Below are positions 55,651-64,000 of a stretch of 64,000 nucleotides of DNA, in pieces. Numbering within the stretch: the stretch's first letter is position 1; every line of letters begins with the position of its first letter. A program made the translations under genes and the position numbers. The DNA lies in assembly GCF_015751965.1 (NCBI RefSeq), contig NZ_JADOVH010000002.1:434001-498000 (forward strand). The letters are read 5' to 3'. The notes below the pieces were generated by a model that worked only from the letters and a program-made list of their open reading frames with translations, did no database searches and was not told the origin of the DNA. The stretch is from Frigoribacterium sp. CG_9.8. Its GTDB lineage: Bacteria; Actinomycetota; Actinomycetes; Actinomycetales; Microbacteriaceae.

Positions 55651-56514
55651 CTACTGGATCCCCGGATCGCCTCGAATGACACGCGCCGCAACTTCCGCCC
55701 GGCTGCGTGCGCCGGACTTGCGAAGGATTGTGCCGACGTGCTTCTCGACGGTCTTCGCTGAAATCCCGAGTTCCCGCGCGATGAGTTTGTCGGGCCAGCC
55801 GCGCTCGAGGAATGTAGTCACCTGAAGCTCGCGGGTTGTCAGGCCCGGTATCTGCGCGGCTGTCGGTACGTTGAGTACGCGCGAATTCGCTATGGCAACC
55901 GCGGCATGAATGGCAAATAGCTCGAGAAGCTGCACATCGTCGGTATCAAAGCGGCGGGAGGGGGCATCCCCGAACACGACACAGGCACCGACGATGGCGG
56001 GTCCGAGACGAATTGGCACGCCGATAACCGCGCGGGAATATCGGAGGTCACTCGGTTGGATGTGGCCTCCGGGCACCAGCGAATACTGGTCAAACCCAAT
56101 GGGTCCGCCCGCCCGCACGACGGCTCCGGTAACGCCCTCGTCAAGTGGGAAGACCTCGCCTGACCGGCATCCGACGTCGAGGTCCACTTCCTTGCGGTAG
56201 TGCCCCGCAGTGGCGTCGATCGTGCAGATCGATCCACTGTGACAGTGCAGCAACTCGACAGCATTGCGGAGGATGCGGCGCAGCAGCGGTTCGAGTGCAA
56301 ACTCCCCGGCCAGGTCGCTCGCCAGCAGCGACAGAGTGGCCAGCGGGCTGACGGGCTGAGAATCCTGTTCAATCCGAGCGTTATTGGCGTTACTGGCGTT
56401 ATTGGCGTAACTGGCGTTATTGCCGTTATTGCCGTTATTGCGGGTGACCGCGGTGTGGCTGGCAGCCGCACTGATGTCGTGGATATGGTCTGATGCAAGC
56501 GATGGAACAGTCAT
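55651..56514 (-). CDS. GAF-domain LuxR-family regulator
   Basis: The 287-residue regulator has a GAF sensory domain at about residues 65-205 and a C-terminal LuxR HTH (LTTRELQVTTFLERGWPDKL followed by ISAKTVEKHVGTIL). ATG 56514 is chosen over 56556 because GGGAG is well placed. It is just upstream of the aldolase operon on the same strand and may control it. The N-terminus contains Asn/Gly/Ala repeats encoded by seven 9-bp units. Confidence 0.88.
   Translation of the reverse strand: MTVPSLASDHIHDISAAASHTAVTRNNGNNGNNASYANNASNANNARIEQDSQPVSPLATLSLLASDLAGEFALEPLLRRILRNAVELLHCHSGSICTIDATAGHYRKEVDLDVGCRSGEVFPLDEGVTGAVVRAGGPIGFDQYSLVPGGHIQPSDLRYSRAVIGVPIRLGPAIVGACVVFGDAPSRRFDTDDVQLLELFAIHAAVAIANSRVLNVPTAAQIPGLTTRELQVTTFLERGWPDKLIARELGISAKTVEKHVGTILRKSGARSRAEVAARVIRGDPGIQ
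56379..56441 (-). repeat. Seven 9-bp in-frame units in the LuxR-type gene
   Basis: CGTTATTGG and close variants are repeated without gaps. They encode the Asn-rich stretch of the regulator's leader, such as NNGNNGNNA. Confidence 0.9.
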
Positions 56515-56603
56515 CGATATCTCCCTGCCTCGCGCCGGTGCGAGGTCCGCTCCCATCCTGTGCCAGACCCCGCCGGGGTGCGAGTGTTTCGGCTGTATTC
56601 ACG

Positions 56604-56667
56604 GTGACATCAAGGAAACGTGACATCGAGGAAACGTGACATCAAGGAAACGTGACATCGAGGAAAC
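56604..56667 (+). repeat. Four 16-bp units between the LuxR and hydrolase genes
   Basis: GTGACATCAAGGAAAC and GTGACATCGAGGAAAC alternate (A, G, A, G), so the array is really two 32-bp units. A fifth diverged copy follows. It lies upstream of the LuxR-type gene. Confidence 0.93.
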
Positions 56668-56741
56668 GTGACAGTAGGAAAAGATCCATGGCGTCACATT
56701 TCCCACCGTTTGCCGTCCTGGCGGTCCTTATGTGTCACCGC

Positions 56742-57623
56742 TCAGATCCGATCCCGAACCACCATTCGCTCCACTGCCGACGGCAAAGCCCAGTGATCAG
56801 CCAATACCTGGGCCGCGACGATCGATCTGGTCGAGTGGCCCGCAAATAGGTTCCCTCGTGCACCCGGTATCGTGTGGCCTTTACCGGTGATGCTGAACAG
56901 CCTCACCTGGGGTTTGACGCCGTCCGCATAGACCGTTTCTACGACATCAGCGGAGACCTGACGTTGTGCCCCCGGGGTCAGAATGCCGTTGCGCTGCGCG
57001 AAATACTTCGCAGTCCCTGGTGCTGAAAGCATCCCACCACCGCGGAATGGCCCCCATCGCCTGGCGGATTGGCCGCCATATTTGACGAAAAGATCGCTGG
57101 TGCCGTGAAACATGGTGACCGAGATTGGCGCGGATTCGTACCGGCTGCCGAAGAAGTTTGCCGCGTCTGCGTGCGTTGCCGAGATTAGACCCGCTCCCGC
57201 GATGCGGTCGGGGATTTCATGAATCACCCGAATTGTCATGTAGCCTCCGGCAGAAAACCCCACAATGAAAACTCGATCCCGGTCCACCCTGTCGTGTGTG
57301 GCCAGGTCATCGATTACGGCGGTGACGAAGGCGACATCATCAATTTCATTCCGACGCGCGGCAGAAATTGAACTGACCCTCGCGTCGTTCCAATCCCCAC
57401 GGAAACCATCGAGGTAGGCAACGACGGCACCCCGGCCCGCGAGCGAGTCGAAGGTTCGGTCAGAGTAGCGGCGGATCGTGTTCGCCGACTGGTTGGACCC
57501 GTGTAGCACGAGCACGAGGGCGCGGCCAGTCGCACTTGCAGTCGCAGCAGCTGCCGGGGCGACTCGAAGGTAGGTGCGACGCATCCCCGCGACGAGTACC
57601 GACCTCTTGACAGCGGATGACAC
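56742..57623 (-). CDS. Alpha/beta hydrolase, polyhydroxybutyrate depolymerase/LpqC type
   Basis: The 293-residue hydrolase has the LpqC/PHB-depolymerase layout: LVLVLHGSNQSANTIRRYS forms the oxyanion region, the nucleophile serine lies in VGFSAGGYM, and the catalytic histidine in TGKGHTIPG. No signal peptide is visible, so it may be intracellular. The substrate could be a short polyester or aromatic ester. GTG 57623 follows GAGGAG at 7 bp. Confidence 0.85.
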   Translation of the reverse strand: MSSAVKRSVLVAGMRRTYLRVAPAAAATASATGRALVLVLHGSNQSANTIRRYSDRTFDSLAGRGAVVAYLDGFRGDWNDARVSSISAARRNEIDDVAFVTAVIDDLATHDRVDRDRVFIVGFSAGGYMTIRVIHEIPDRIAGAGLISATHADAANFFGSRYESAPISVTMFHGTSDLFVKYGGQSARRWGPFRGGGMLSAPGTAKYFAQRNGILTPGAQRQVSADVVETVYADGVKPQVRLFSITGKGHTIPGARGNLFAGHSTRSIVAAQVLADHWALPSAVERMVVRDRI

Positions 57624-57636
57624 GGAGCTGCTCCTC

Positions 57637-57678
57637 TGCGATGGGTTGTCTGCGATGGATTGTCAGCGATGGATTGTG
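57637..57678 (+). repeat. Three 14-bp units upstream of the hydrolase gene
   Basis: TGCGATGGATTGTC-type units lie at 57637, 57651 and 57665, just ahead of the hydrolase ribosome site on the opposite strand. Confidence 0.85.
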
Positions 57679-57849
57679 CGCGCACGATGCGCGCACTCCC
57701 AAATTCTCGCATCACCGTCATTGGAGCGACCTCCACGGGGATGCACTTCACTATTTCCATCGCAGTACCGCATGGAGTGATCCGCTCCCCGCGTCCGTCC
57801 GCTGATCGCGCCGCCATTGCGCGACGGAAGCGGCCGTGACGCCGCTGGC

Positions 57850-58860
57850 TCAGAACTCGAATACGAGCCGGGCGGGTACCTTGCTCGACAAAACCTCTGC
57901 CATCGCCTCGTTGACCTGGTCTAGTCGTCGGCTCTCGGAGATCACTTGTGTGCGTCCGGCGGCATGAAGGGCGAATACCTCGGCGAGGTCCTGCCGCGTT
58001 CCCACGATCGAGCCGATGATCGAGATGCCCTTGAGCACCGTGTCGAAGATCGGGATGCTCATGGTGCCCTCGGCAGGAAGTGCGACACAGATGAGCCGGC
58101 CACCGCGACGCAGTGAGGCGAAGGCCTGCTCGAAGACCCGTGGAGATGCGGCGAGAACCAGCGCAACATCCACGCCCCCAAGCTCGTGTATCGCCTCGAC
58201 AGGATCGACCTCGGCGGCATTGACGACGAAGTCGGCGCCGAGCGACACGGCGAGATCAAGTTTCTCCTTCTCGATGTCGACGGCGATGACGGATCCGCCC
58301 ATGATGCGCGCGTACTGCACCGCGAGGTGGCCGAGACCCCCGATACCGAAGATGGCGACGCGCTCGGTGGGTACGATCGACGCGACCTTGAGCGCCTTGT
58401 AGGTGGTGACTCCTGCGCAACTGAGAGGTGCAGCATCCATCGCGGTGATGCCTTCGGGCACGAGGGTTGCGAAGCGGGCCGACACAAGGGTGTACTCGGC
58501 AAAGGCTCCGTCGACCGAATAGCCGCTGTTCAATTGCTGTTCGCAGAGACTTTCACGGCCGTCGATGCAGTACCGGCAGTCGCCGCAGGCGAATCCGAGC
58601 CAGGCAATGGCAACGCGGTCGCCGACTCGAAGGCGTGTGACGCCCTCCCCGAGCTTCTCCACGATGCCGACCCCTTCGTGACCGGGCACGAGGGGAAGCG
58701 TCGGCGTGACCGGCCAGTCGCCATTGGCGGCATGGATATCGGTGTGGCAGAGTCCGCATGCCTCGAGGTGTACCAACACCTGCCCCACCGCCGGTTCGGG
58801 TATCTGGCGGTCTTCGATCGTGAGCGCTTCACTAAATGTGGTGACGACGGCGGCTTTCAT
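57850..58860 (-). CDS. Zinc-dependent alcohol dehydrogenase, AdhP/AdhA type
   Basis: The 336-residue enzyme has catalytic zinc residues in CGLCHTDIHAANGDW and PGHEGVG, structural zinc cysteines in CGDCRYCIDGRESLC, and the NAD site GIGGLGHLAVQYA. It resembles propanol-preferring and ethanol dehydrogenases. ATG 58860 follows AAAGGACA; the longer frame to 59106 overlaps the neighbouring divergent gene and is rejected. Only about 200 bp separate the two starts. Confidence 0.93.
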   Translation of the reverse strand: MKAAVVTTFSEALTIEDRQIPEPAVGQVLVHLEACGLCHTDIHAANGDWPVTPTLPLVPGHEGVGIVEKLGEGVTRLRVGDRVAIAWLGFACGDCRYCIDGRESLCEQQLNSGYSVDGAFAEYTLVSARFATLVPEGITAMDAAPLSCAGVTTYKALKVASIVPTERVAIFGIGGLGHLAVQYARIMGGSVIAVDIEKEKLDLAVSLGADFVVNAAEVDPVEAIHELGGVDVALVLAASPRVFEQAFASLRRGGRLICVALPAEGTMSIPIFDTVLKGISIIGSIVGTRQDLAEVFALHAAGRTQVISESRRLDQVNEAMAEVLSSKVPARLVFEF

Positions 58861-59007
58861 GGGATGTCCTTTGGTTGGGCCTCTACCCTCCTCGCCAGTG
58901 CGGTCGCGGAGGGGGTCGAAGGTCCCAGAATCGTCGGCAGTCGGGCGAAGTCGACGACCGCGGCGACGGCTACGGTGGGATTCGCGAGGTGTGCACCGCG
59001 TTGTGGC

Positions 59008-59059
59008 GCACCCAGTGATGGCACCCAGTGATGGCACGCAGTGACGGCACCCAGTGAGG
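59008..59059 (+). repeat. Four 13-bp units ending at the ribosome site of the spermidine-synthase-like gene
   Basis: GCACCCAGTGATG-type units occur at 59008, 59021, 59034 and 59047. The last copy contains GTGAGG, which serves as the ribosome site for ATG 59067. Confidence 0.9.
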
Positions 59060-59066
59060 ACACCAA

Positions 59067-59843
59067 ATGAGCTTGCGTTTCGAGGAACTGGATTTTCAGC
59101 CGACACCGATGGGAGACCTCACGCTGAGGCGGCGGATCGAACCGACCCTCGGCGTCGATGTTTTTGAAGTGAAACTGGGGGAGGAGTTTCTCATGTCCAG
59201 TCTCTTCACCGTCGCGGAGGAGGAACTTGCAACCCTCGGCCTCGCGGCGCTTGAGACACCCCAAGCCGAGGGGACGGCTGCCGAGGGGACGGCTGCTGAC
59301 GGGACGGCTGCTGACGGGACGGCTGCTGACGGGACGGAGCTCGATGTGTTGGTCGGCGGTCTCGGTCTCGGATACACCGCCGTCGCTGCCCTCGCCGACC
59401 CCCGAGTGCGGTCGGTCAGAGTGATCGACACCCTGCCCGCAGTGATCGACTGGCACCGGCGAGGCTTGCTTCCCGTCTCGGCGACACTGGTTAATGACCC
59501 GAGAACAACTCTGGTGGCCGGTGACTTTTTCGCCTGTATGCGACGTGAGCCCGAGGCATCCGCTCGCTACGATGCGATCCTGCTCGACGTCGATCACTCG
59601 CCACGCCACCAGCTAGACCCGAGCCATGCCGACCTGTATACCGAGGATGGCCTGCGGGCACTGGTGCGACATCTGACGCACCGTGGGGTCTTTGCCCTGT
59701 GGTCGGACGACCCGCCTGACGAAGAATTCGTTGCGCTGGCATCTGTCGTCTTCGACAGTGTGGTGGCGCACGTCGTCGATTTTGATAATCCGTTGACCTC
59801 GGGTGTCTCATCCAACACCGTGTACGTCGCAACTCAGCATTGA
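59067..59843 (+). CDS. Spermidine-synthase-like methyltransferase-fold protein
   Basis: The 258-residue protein has a nucleotide-binding methyltransferase fold like spermidine synthase (VGGLGLGYTAVAAL, then a VIDTLPAVIDWHRRG acidic loop and ILLDVDHSPRHQLDP). Typical aminopropyltransferase residues are not all present, so it is better called spermidine-synthase-like. A run of five AADGT-type pentapeptides is inserted at residues 67-91, just before the first glycine motif. It diverges from the alcohol dehydrogenase gene. Confidence 0.78.
   Translation: MSLRFEELDFQPTPMGDLTLRRRIEPTLGVDVFEVKLGEEFLMSSLFTVAEEELATLGLAALETPQAEGTAAEGTAADGTAADGTAADGTELDVLVGGLGLGYTAVAALADPRVRSVRVIDTLPAVIDWHRRGLLPVSATLVNDPRTTLVAGDFFACMRREPEASARYDAILLDVDHSPRHQLDPSHADLYTEDGLRALVRHLTHRGVFALWSDDPPDEEFVALASVVFDSVVAHVVDFDNPLTSGVSSNTVYVATQH
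59265..59339 (+). repeat. Five 15-bp in-frame units in the spermidine-synthase-like gene
   Basis: Units encode AEGTA, AEGTA, ADGTA, ADGTA and ADGTE. They lengthen a loop just before the glycine-rich cofactor motif. Confidence 0.92.
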
Positions 59844-60926
<1,083 letters not shown>

Positions 60927-61085
60927 CGGCAAGGCTGTGGATGTCGACCTCAGGAAACGCAGGCGATCGCACGGAGAATTCCCATTGATCGATGTGCGGC
61001 TCTCAGGAATCCGCGGATAGCGTGGAGACCGTTCAAGCAAATCTTGCATCGGACAGATTCACCCCGACAGAAAGAAGAGCACATC

Positions 61086-61487
61086 ATGGCTAACATCGTT
61101 GAGACCGCAGTAAGCGCCGGAAGCTTCACCACGCTCGTCGCCGCAGTTCAGGCCGCTGGACTTGTTGACACCCTGAGCGGTCCTGGACCATTCACTGTGT
61201 TCGCACCGACCGATGAGGCGTTTGCGAAGCTCCCCGCCGGAACCGTGGAATCACTGCTCGCTGACATCCCCAAGCTGACGGCGATCCTCACGTACCACGT
61301 GGTGCCAGGAGCGGTGCATGCAGCCGACCTCGTCGGCACCCCCAGCGCGACCACCGTGCAGGGAACCGACGTGACCTTTGACACCTCAGACGGTGCCAAG
61401 GTCAACGGTGCAACGGTCACCCAGGCCGACATCGTGGCGTCGAATGGCGTCATCCACGTCATCGACACGGTTCTGCTCCCCGCCTGA
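61086..61487 (+). CDS. Single fasciclin-domain protein
   Basis: The 133-residue protein is one fasciclin (FAS1) domain with the H1 and H2 signatures ([20 protein letters not shown] and [13 protein letters not shown]) and a YHVVPG core. No signal peptide is present, unlike most secreted fasciclin proteins, so it may be cytoplasmic. ATG 61086 follows AGAAAGAAGAG. A strong hairpin terminator lies just after the stop. Confidence 0.9.
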   Translation: MANIVETAVSAGSFTTLVAAVQAAGLVDTLSGPGPFTVFAPTDEAFAKLPAGTVESLLADIPKLTAILTYHVVPGAVHAADLVGTPSATTVQGTDVTFDTSDGAKVNGATVTQADIVASNGVIHVIDTVLLPA

Positions 61488-61497
61488 CCCGCCCTAC

Positions 61498-61533
61498 CCG
61501 GTCGGGGGCTGGCATTCCAGCGCCCGACCGGGT
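61498..61533 (+). terminator. Hairpin terminator after the fasciclin gene
   Basis: A 16-bp stem with a single mismatch (CCCGGTCGGGGGCTGG with CCAGCGCCCGACCGGG) closes a CATT loop. No T-tract follows. It lies 11 bp after the stop. Confidence 0.8.
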
Positions 61534-61583
61534 GAAGGTTCTCGGCCGTCTTGCCGCGAAAGCGGATGCCCTGCCGCCGGAGG

Positions 61584-61808
61584 TTACTTACCCGGCCGGA
61601 TGGAGCCAGCGATTCGGCCGAGCTCGGTCTCGTCCACGGCAATGCCCGCGTCGGAGAATCGCACCCGCAGCTCGGTGAGCAGATCCTTTTGCGGCTGCAG
61701 GGCAAGATCCGCGGCAACCCGTCCGATGAGCCCCGAGATCTTCTGCTCTCGGGTCGCATCAGTGCTCCCGTCTTGCACGGGCTCATTGAGTTCAGCGGCG
61801 TCAGTCAT
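61584..61808 (-). CDS. Small conserved-looking hypothetical protein
   Basis: The 74-residue product begins MTDAAELNEPVQDGS and continues with a helical region (KISGLIGRVAADLALQPQKD, then LLTELRVRFSDAGIAVDETE). No family name could be given. ATG 61808 is chosen because GAAGGA sits 9 bp before it. It shares strand and spacing with the S4 protein gene, so it may be co-transcribed. Confidence 0.6.
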   Translation of the reverse strand: MTDAAELNEPVQDGSTDATREQKISGLIGRVAADLALQPQKDLLTELRVRFSDAGIAVDETELGRIAGSIRPGK

Positions 61809-61944
61809 GTGATCCATTCCTTCGATGTCGTTTCCAGAGTATCCGCACCGGTCTGAGGACGTCTTCGGCCGCCGACCTCGACCGCCGTCTTCGGCCATCG
61901 ACCACGACCGCCGGGTCCTCCGCCCCGGTCACTGCGGCCTGCTG

Positions 61945-62328
61945 TCATCCGTCGACCGATCGGCCCCGCAACTTCTCCAGGTCACGGCGTTCTCGCTTGG
62001 TCGGGCGTCCCGCTCCCCGGTCACGTAGCACTGTGACCGCCACCTCCTCCTTCGGCGGTGGCGGGGGAGTCAAGTCGACAAGACAGTCCACCGCGACCGA
62101 TGCGCCGACGCGCTTAGCAACGAGACGTGCCACCTGAACGGTGCGTTCGAGGTCAGTGGTGCGCAGTCGCACCTCGTCGCCAATGCGCACCGGCTGTGCC
62201 GCCTTCGCACGCTCGCCGTTCACCTGCACATGACCGGCGCGGCACGCTGCCGTTGCCGCGGACCGGGTCTTCGCCAGCCGAACTGCCCAAATCCAGCTGT
62301 CGACGCGCGTGCTGGTCGCGGCATCCAT
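61945..62328 (-). CDS. S4-domain RNA-binding protein, Hsp15-like
   Basis: The 127-residue basic protein begins with an S4 domain (RVDSWIWAVRLAKTRSAATA, then RAGHVQVNGERAK), followed by a basic tail ending GAGRPTKRERRDLEKLRG. This is the layout of Hsp15/HslR-like proteins, which bind free 50S subunits carrying nascent chains. Confidence 0.88.
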   Translation of the reverse strand: MDAATSTRVDSWIWAVRLAKTRSAATAACRAGHVQVNGERAKAAQPVRIGDEVRLRTTDLERTVQVARLVAKRVGASVAVDCLVDLTPPPPPKEEVAVTVLRDRGAGRPTKRERRDLEKLRGRSVDG

Positions 62329-62350
62329 CTGATGACTCTACGACCATGCC

Positions 62351-62454
62351 CCCAGCGCGACCACTCGGCGTAACTGCTCGGCGCGACCACTCGGCGCAAC
62401 TGCTCGGCGCAACTGCTCGGCGCGACTACTCGCCGCGACTGCTCGGCATGACGA
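62351..62454 (+). repeat. Eight 13-bp units between the S4 gene and the phosphatidyltransferase gene
   Basis: CTCGGCGCAACTG-type units occupy 62364-62454 (seven copies), preceded by a diverged copy at 62351. The array is intergenic. Confidence 0.9.
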
Positions 62455-62536
62455 CCCGCCGCGACGACCCGGTGCACGCCGGCGGGCTCGGGCAGTCCAG
62501 CTCGGCACTGATTTGGCCGCCGATAGACTTTGGGTC

Positions 62537-63157
62537 GTGAAGCACCAGCAGAGCGACCAGGTGAGTTCTCGGATATTCACGATTCCCAACATCCTGAGTT
62601 TCGTGCGCCTGCTGCTCGTACCGGTTTTTCTGGTCCTCATCGTGCGCGGCGAAGACGGTCTCGCCCTCCTTGTGCTGGTGATCTCGAGCATCACCGACTT
62701 TCTCGACGGGGTCATCGCCCGCAGGCTCAACCAGATCACCCGTCTCGGTCAACTGCTCGACCCGGCAGCGGATCGTCTCTTCATCTTCACCGCACTGATC
62801 GGGCTCGCCGTTCGCGGGGTGATCCCGTGGTGGCTCGTGATCGTGATCGTGGGCCGCGATGCGATGCTCGCAATTCTCGGTATTCTTCTGGCGAACTTCG
62901 GCTATGGCCCTCTTCCCGTGCATCACCTCGGAAAGCTCGCCACCTTCTGCATGTTCTACGCACTCCCGATCCTCATGATCGGGCAGGCATTCCCTGCGCT
63001 GGCATGGATCACGGCGCCGTGCGGCTGGGCCTTTGCGCTCTGGGGCGCATTCCTGTACTGGTGGGCGGGTTTTATTTATTTGCGCGAAACCGTGCGAGTC
63101 TCAAGAATTCCGCGACCCGGTGTGGGCATCGAATCGGATACGCTGGGTCACTACTAG
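62537..63157 (+). CDS. CDP-alcohol phosphatidyltransferase (PgsA2-like)
   Basis: The 206-residue membrane protein has the CDP-alcohol phosphotransferase motif in the stretch TDFLDGVIARRLNQITRLGQ continued by LLDPAADR, and five or six hydrophobic helices. Synteny with mycobacterial pgsA2 upstream of garA suggests the same orthologue, whose product may be a phosphatidylglycerol phosphate or a cardiolipin precursor. GTG 62537 (starting MKHQQ) is preferred over the upstream in-frame ATG 62513. Confidence 0.87.
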   Translation: MKHQQSDQVSSRIFTIPNILSFVRLLLVPVFLVLIVRGEDGLALLVLVISSITDFLDGVIARRLNQITRLGQLLDPAADRLFIFTALIGLAVRGVIPWWLVIVIVGRDAMLAILGILLANFGYGPLPVHHLGKLATFCMFYALPILMIGQAFPALAWITAPCGWAFALWGAFLYWWAGFIYLRETVRVSRIPRPGVGIESDTLGHY

Positions 63158-63224
63158 AGCGTCGTCTGATCAGCGGATCTGGACACTTCGCTCGACTGAG
63201 TGTGGAAAATATTGGAGGCGCGAC

Positions 63225-63761
63225 GTGGTCGATTCAGGCAACCGGAATGGCGCAGCAGGAAACCGGCCTCGTGACACTGAGATTACGAACGCTGAGATTA
63301 CGAACGCTGAGATTACGAACGCTGAGATTACGAACACTGAGACCACGGTCCACCTCACCAGCGAATTCGCGGCCCAGCTCGCCGCTCTCGGAGGCGACGT
63401 CTCTGCGGAAGAAAAGGCGGCGATCACCGCACTTCCCTCCGGATCCGCGCTGCTCGTGGTGCGCCGCGGCCCGAATTCCGGTGCGCGTTTCCTGCTCGAC
63501 GCCGACGTGACAACGGCTGGCCGACATCCGGATGCCGACATTCTTCTCGATGACGTGACCGTATCGCGGCGTCATACCGAGTTTCTCCGCCAGGGCAGGG
63601 CATTCGAGATCAGGGATCTCGGCTCGCTCAACGGCACCTACTTCGACGGAGTGCGTATCGACACCGCCCGTCTTCGTGATGGAGCAGAGGTGCAGGTGGG
63701 CAAGTTCCGTCTCACCTTCTATGCCTCCCGATTGGATCTCGCGTACCAGGCGAGTAAGTAA
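63225..63761 (+). CDS. garA: FHA-domain regulator GarA/OdhI
   Basis: GarA/OdhI is a 2-oxoglutarate dehydrogenase and glutamate-metabolism switch controlled by Ser/Thr kinases. The C-terminal FHA domain has the invariant GRHPDADI, SRRHTEF and GSLNGTY motifs. The N-terminal phospho-threonine site ETT is at NTETTVHL. Four NAEIT-like pentapeptides precede it, giving five related motifs in tandem. GTG 63225 follows GGAGG at 63214-63218, so earlier in-frame starts are rejected. Immediately downstream is the MerR-type gene, as in mycobacteria (garA-ftsR). Confidence 0.93.
   Translation: MVDSGNRNGAAGNRPRDTEITNAEITNAEITNAEITNTETTVHLTSEFAAQLAALGGDVSAEEKAAITALPSGSALLVVRRGPNSGARFLLDADVTTAGRHPDADILLDDVTVSRRHTEFLRQGRAFEIRDLGSLNGTYFDGVRIDTARLRDGAEVQVGKFRLTFYASRLDLAYQASK
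63273..63347 (+). repeat. Five 15-bp units at the GarA phosphorylation site
   Basis: Units encode DTEIT, NAEIT, NAEIT, NAEIT and NTETT. The last is the conserved kinase target ETT of GarA/OdhI; the others retain E-x-T. Confidence 0.93.
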
Positions 63762-64000
63762 TTGGCTCGCTCCTCTACCCAAGCCAGACTGGCGGGGATT
63801 GCACCGCTTCTCAGCATCGGCCAAGTGCTCGCCCGGCTCACCGTCGAGTTCCCTGATCTGACACCGTCGAAGCTCCGCTTCCTCGAGGAACGACAACTCA
63901 TCGCTCCGGCGCGCACCGAATCCGGGTATCGCAAATTCTCACCGCGTGACCTCGACCGCCTGCGGTTTGTGCTCACCATGCAGCGCGATCACTACCTGCC
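63762..64000 (+). CDS. ftsR: MerR-family regulator FtsR, N-terminal part (3' end outside window)
   Basis: The 79 visible codons start with TTG 63762, directly after the garA stop, and read LSIGQVLARLTVEFPDLTPS, then LRFLEERQLIAPARTESGYR and DLDRLRFVLTMQRDHYLP. This is the MerR-type HTH with the GYR hinge. Actinobacterial FtsR (mycobacterial Rv1828) sits next to garA and controls ftsZ. The TTG start is required because no ATG or GTG lies close enough; the gene is cut by the window end. Confidence 0.85.
   Translation, partial: MARSSTQARLAGIAPLLSIGQVLARLTVEFPDLTPSKLRFLEERQLIAPARTESGYRKFSPRDLDRLRFVLTMQRDHYL

Overview
The window is one continuous stretch of chromosome from a high-GC actinomycete, most likely of the family Microbacteriaceae. 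The evidence is codon use, a clgR-like gene and a DUF3046 gene beside recA, a LysM gene divergent from lexA, a pyrG-nudix-xerD-parA-scpAB-rluB-cmk-der block, and a pgsA-garA-ftsR block. The family is an inference; genus and species cannot be read from the sequence.

Region 1 (1-17.1 kb) is core information processing. It holds the end of ftsK, pgsA, a cinA-type amidase gene, clgR, a DUF3046 gene, a convergent PAP2 phosphatase, recA-recX, the tRNA-modification genes miaB-miaA, dapF, an rRNA-methyltransferase-like gene, hflX, metF-metE, lexA, and a divergent LysM membrane protein resembling the SOS division inhibitors ChiZ/DivS. Region 2 (17.3-31.8 kb) holds hisCBH and hisA, an SseB-like gene, and then a tightly overlapping series: pyrG, an ADP-ribose-type nudix gene, xerD, parA-scpA-scpB-rluB, aroH-type chorismate mutase, tyrA, cmk and der. 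Region 3 (31.8-43.6 kb) is accessory: copies of a 36-bp dispersed element, a nudix gene, a 13E12-type HNH gene flanked by inverted repeats, a MOSC protein, tRNA-Pro(GGG) preceded by a duplicated 5' half, a decayed transposase-like gene, an ABC exporter beside a UvrA-like ATPase, and a two-gene operon of a MazG-like pyrophosphohydrolase with a GIY-YIG-like/Schlafen-type helicase fusion.

Region 4 (43.6-61.5 kb) is metabolic: two zinc alcohol dehydrogenases, formate-THF ligase, an SDR, an IclR regulator divergent from a CoA-transferase A/B operon whose thiolase has decayed, an acyltransferase, an aldolase-HAD-DhaL-DhaK operon with a GAF-LuxR regulator, a PHB-depolymerase-like hydrolase, a spermidine-synthase-like protein, malate dehydrogenase and a fasciclin protein. 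Region 5 (61.5-64 kb) holds a small conserved-looking protein, an S4 protein, a CDP-alcohol phosphatidyltransferase, the FHA protein GarA/OdhI and the start of the MerR-type ftsR.

The most striking global property is the number of short tandem arrays, about twenty in 64 kb. Units in coding leaders are 9, 12 or 15 bp, so the frame is kept; units between genes are mostly 13-17 bp. One array in garA multiplies the phospho-threonine motif, and another lies between a near-consensus SOS box and the LysM gene. The best candidates for an undescribed system are the MazG plus GIY-YIG/helicase operon and the ABC exporter plus UvrA-like pair. No homology search could be run, so family assignments rest on motifs and gene order read by eye.
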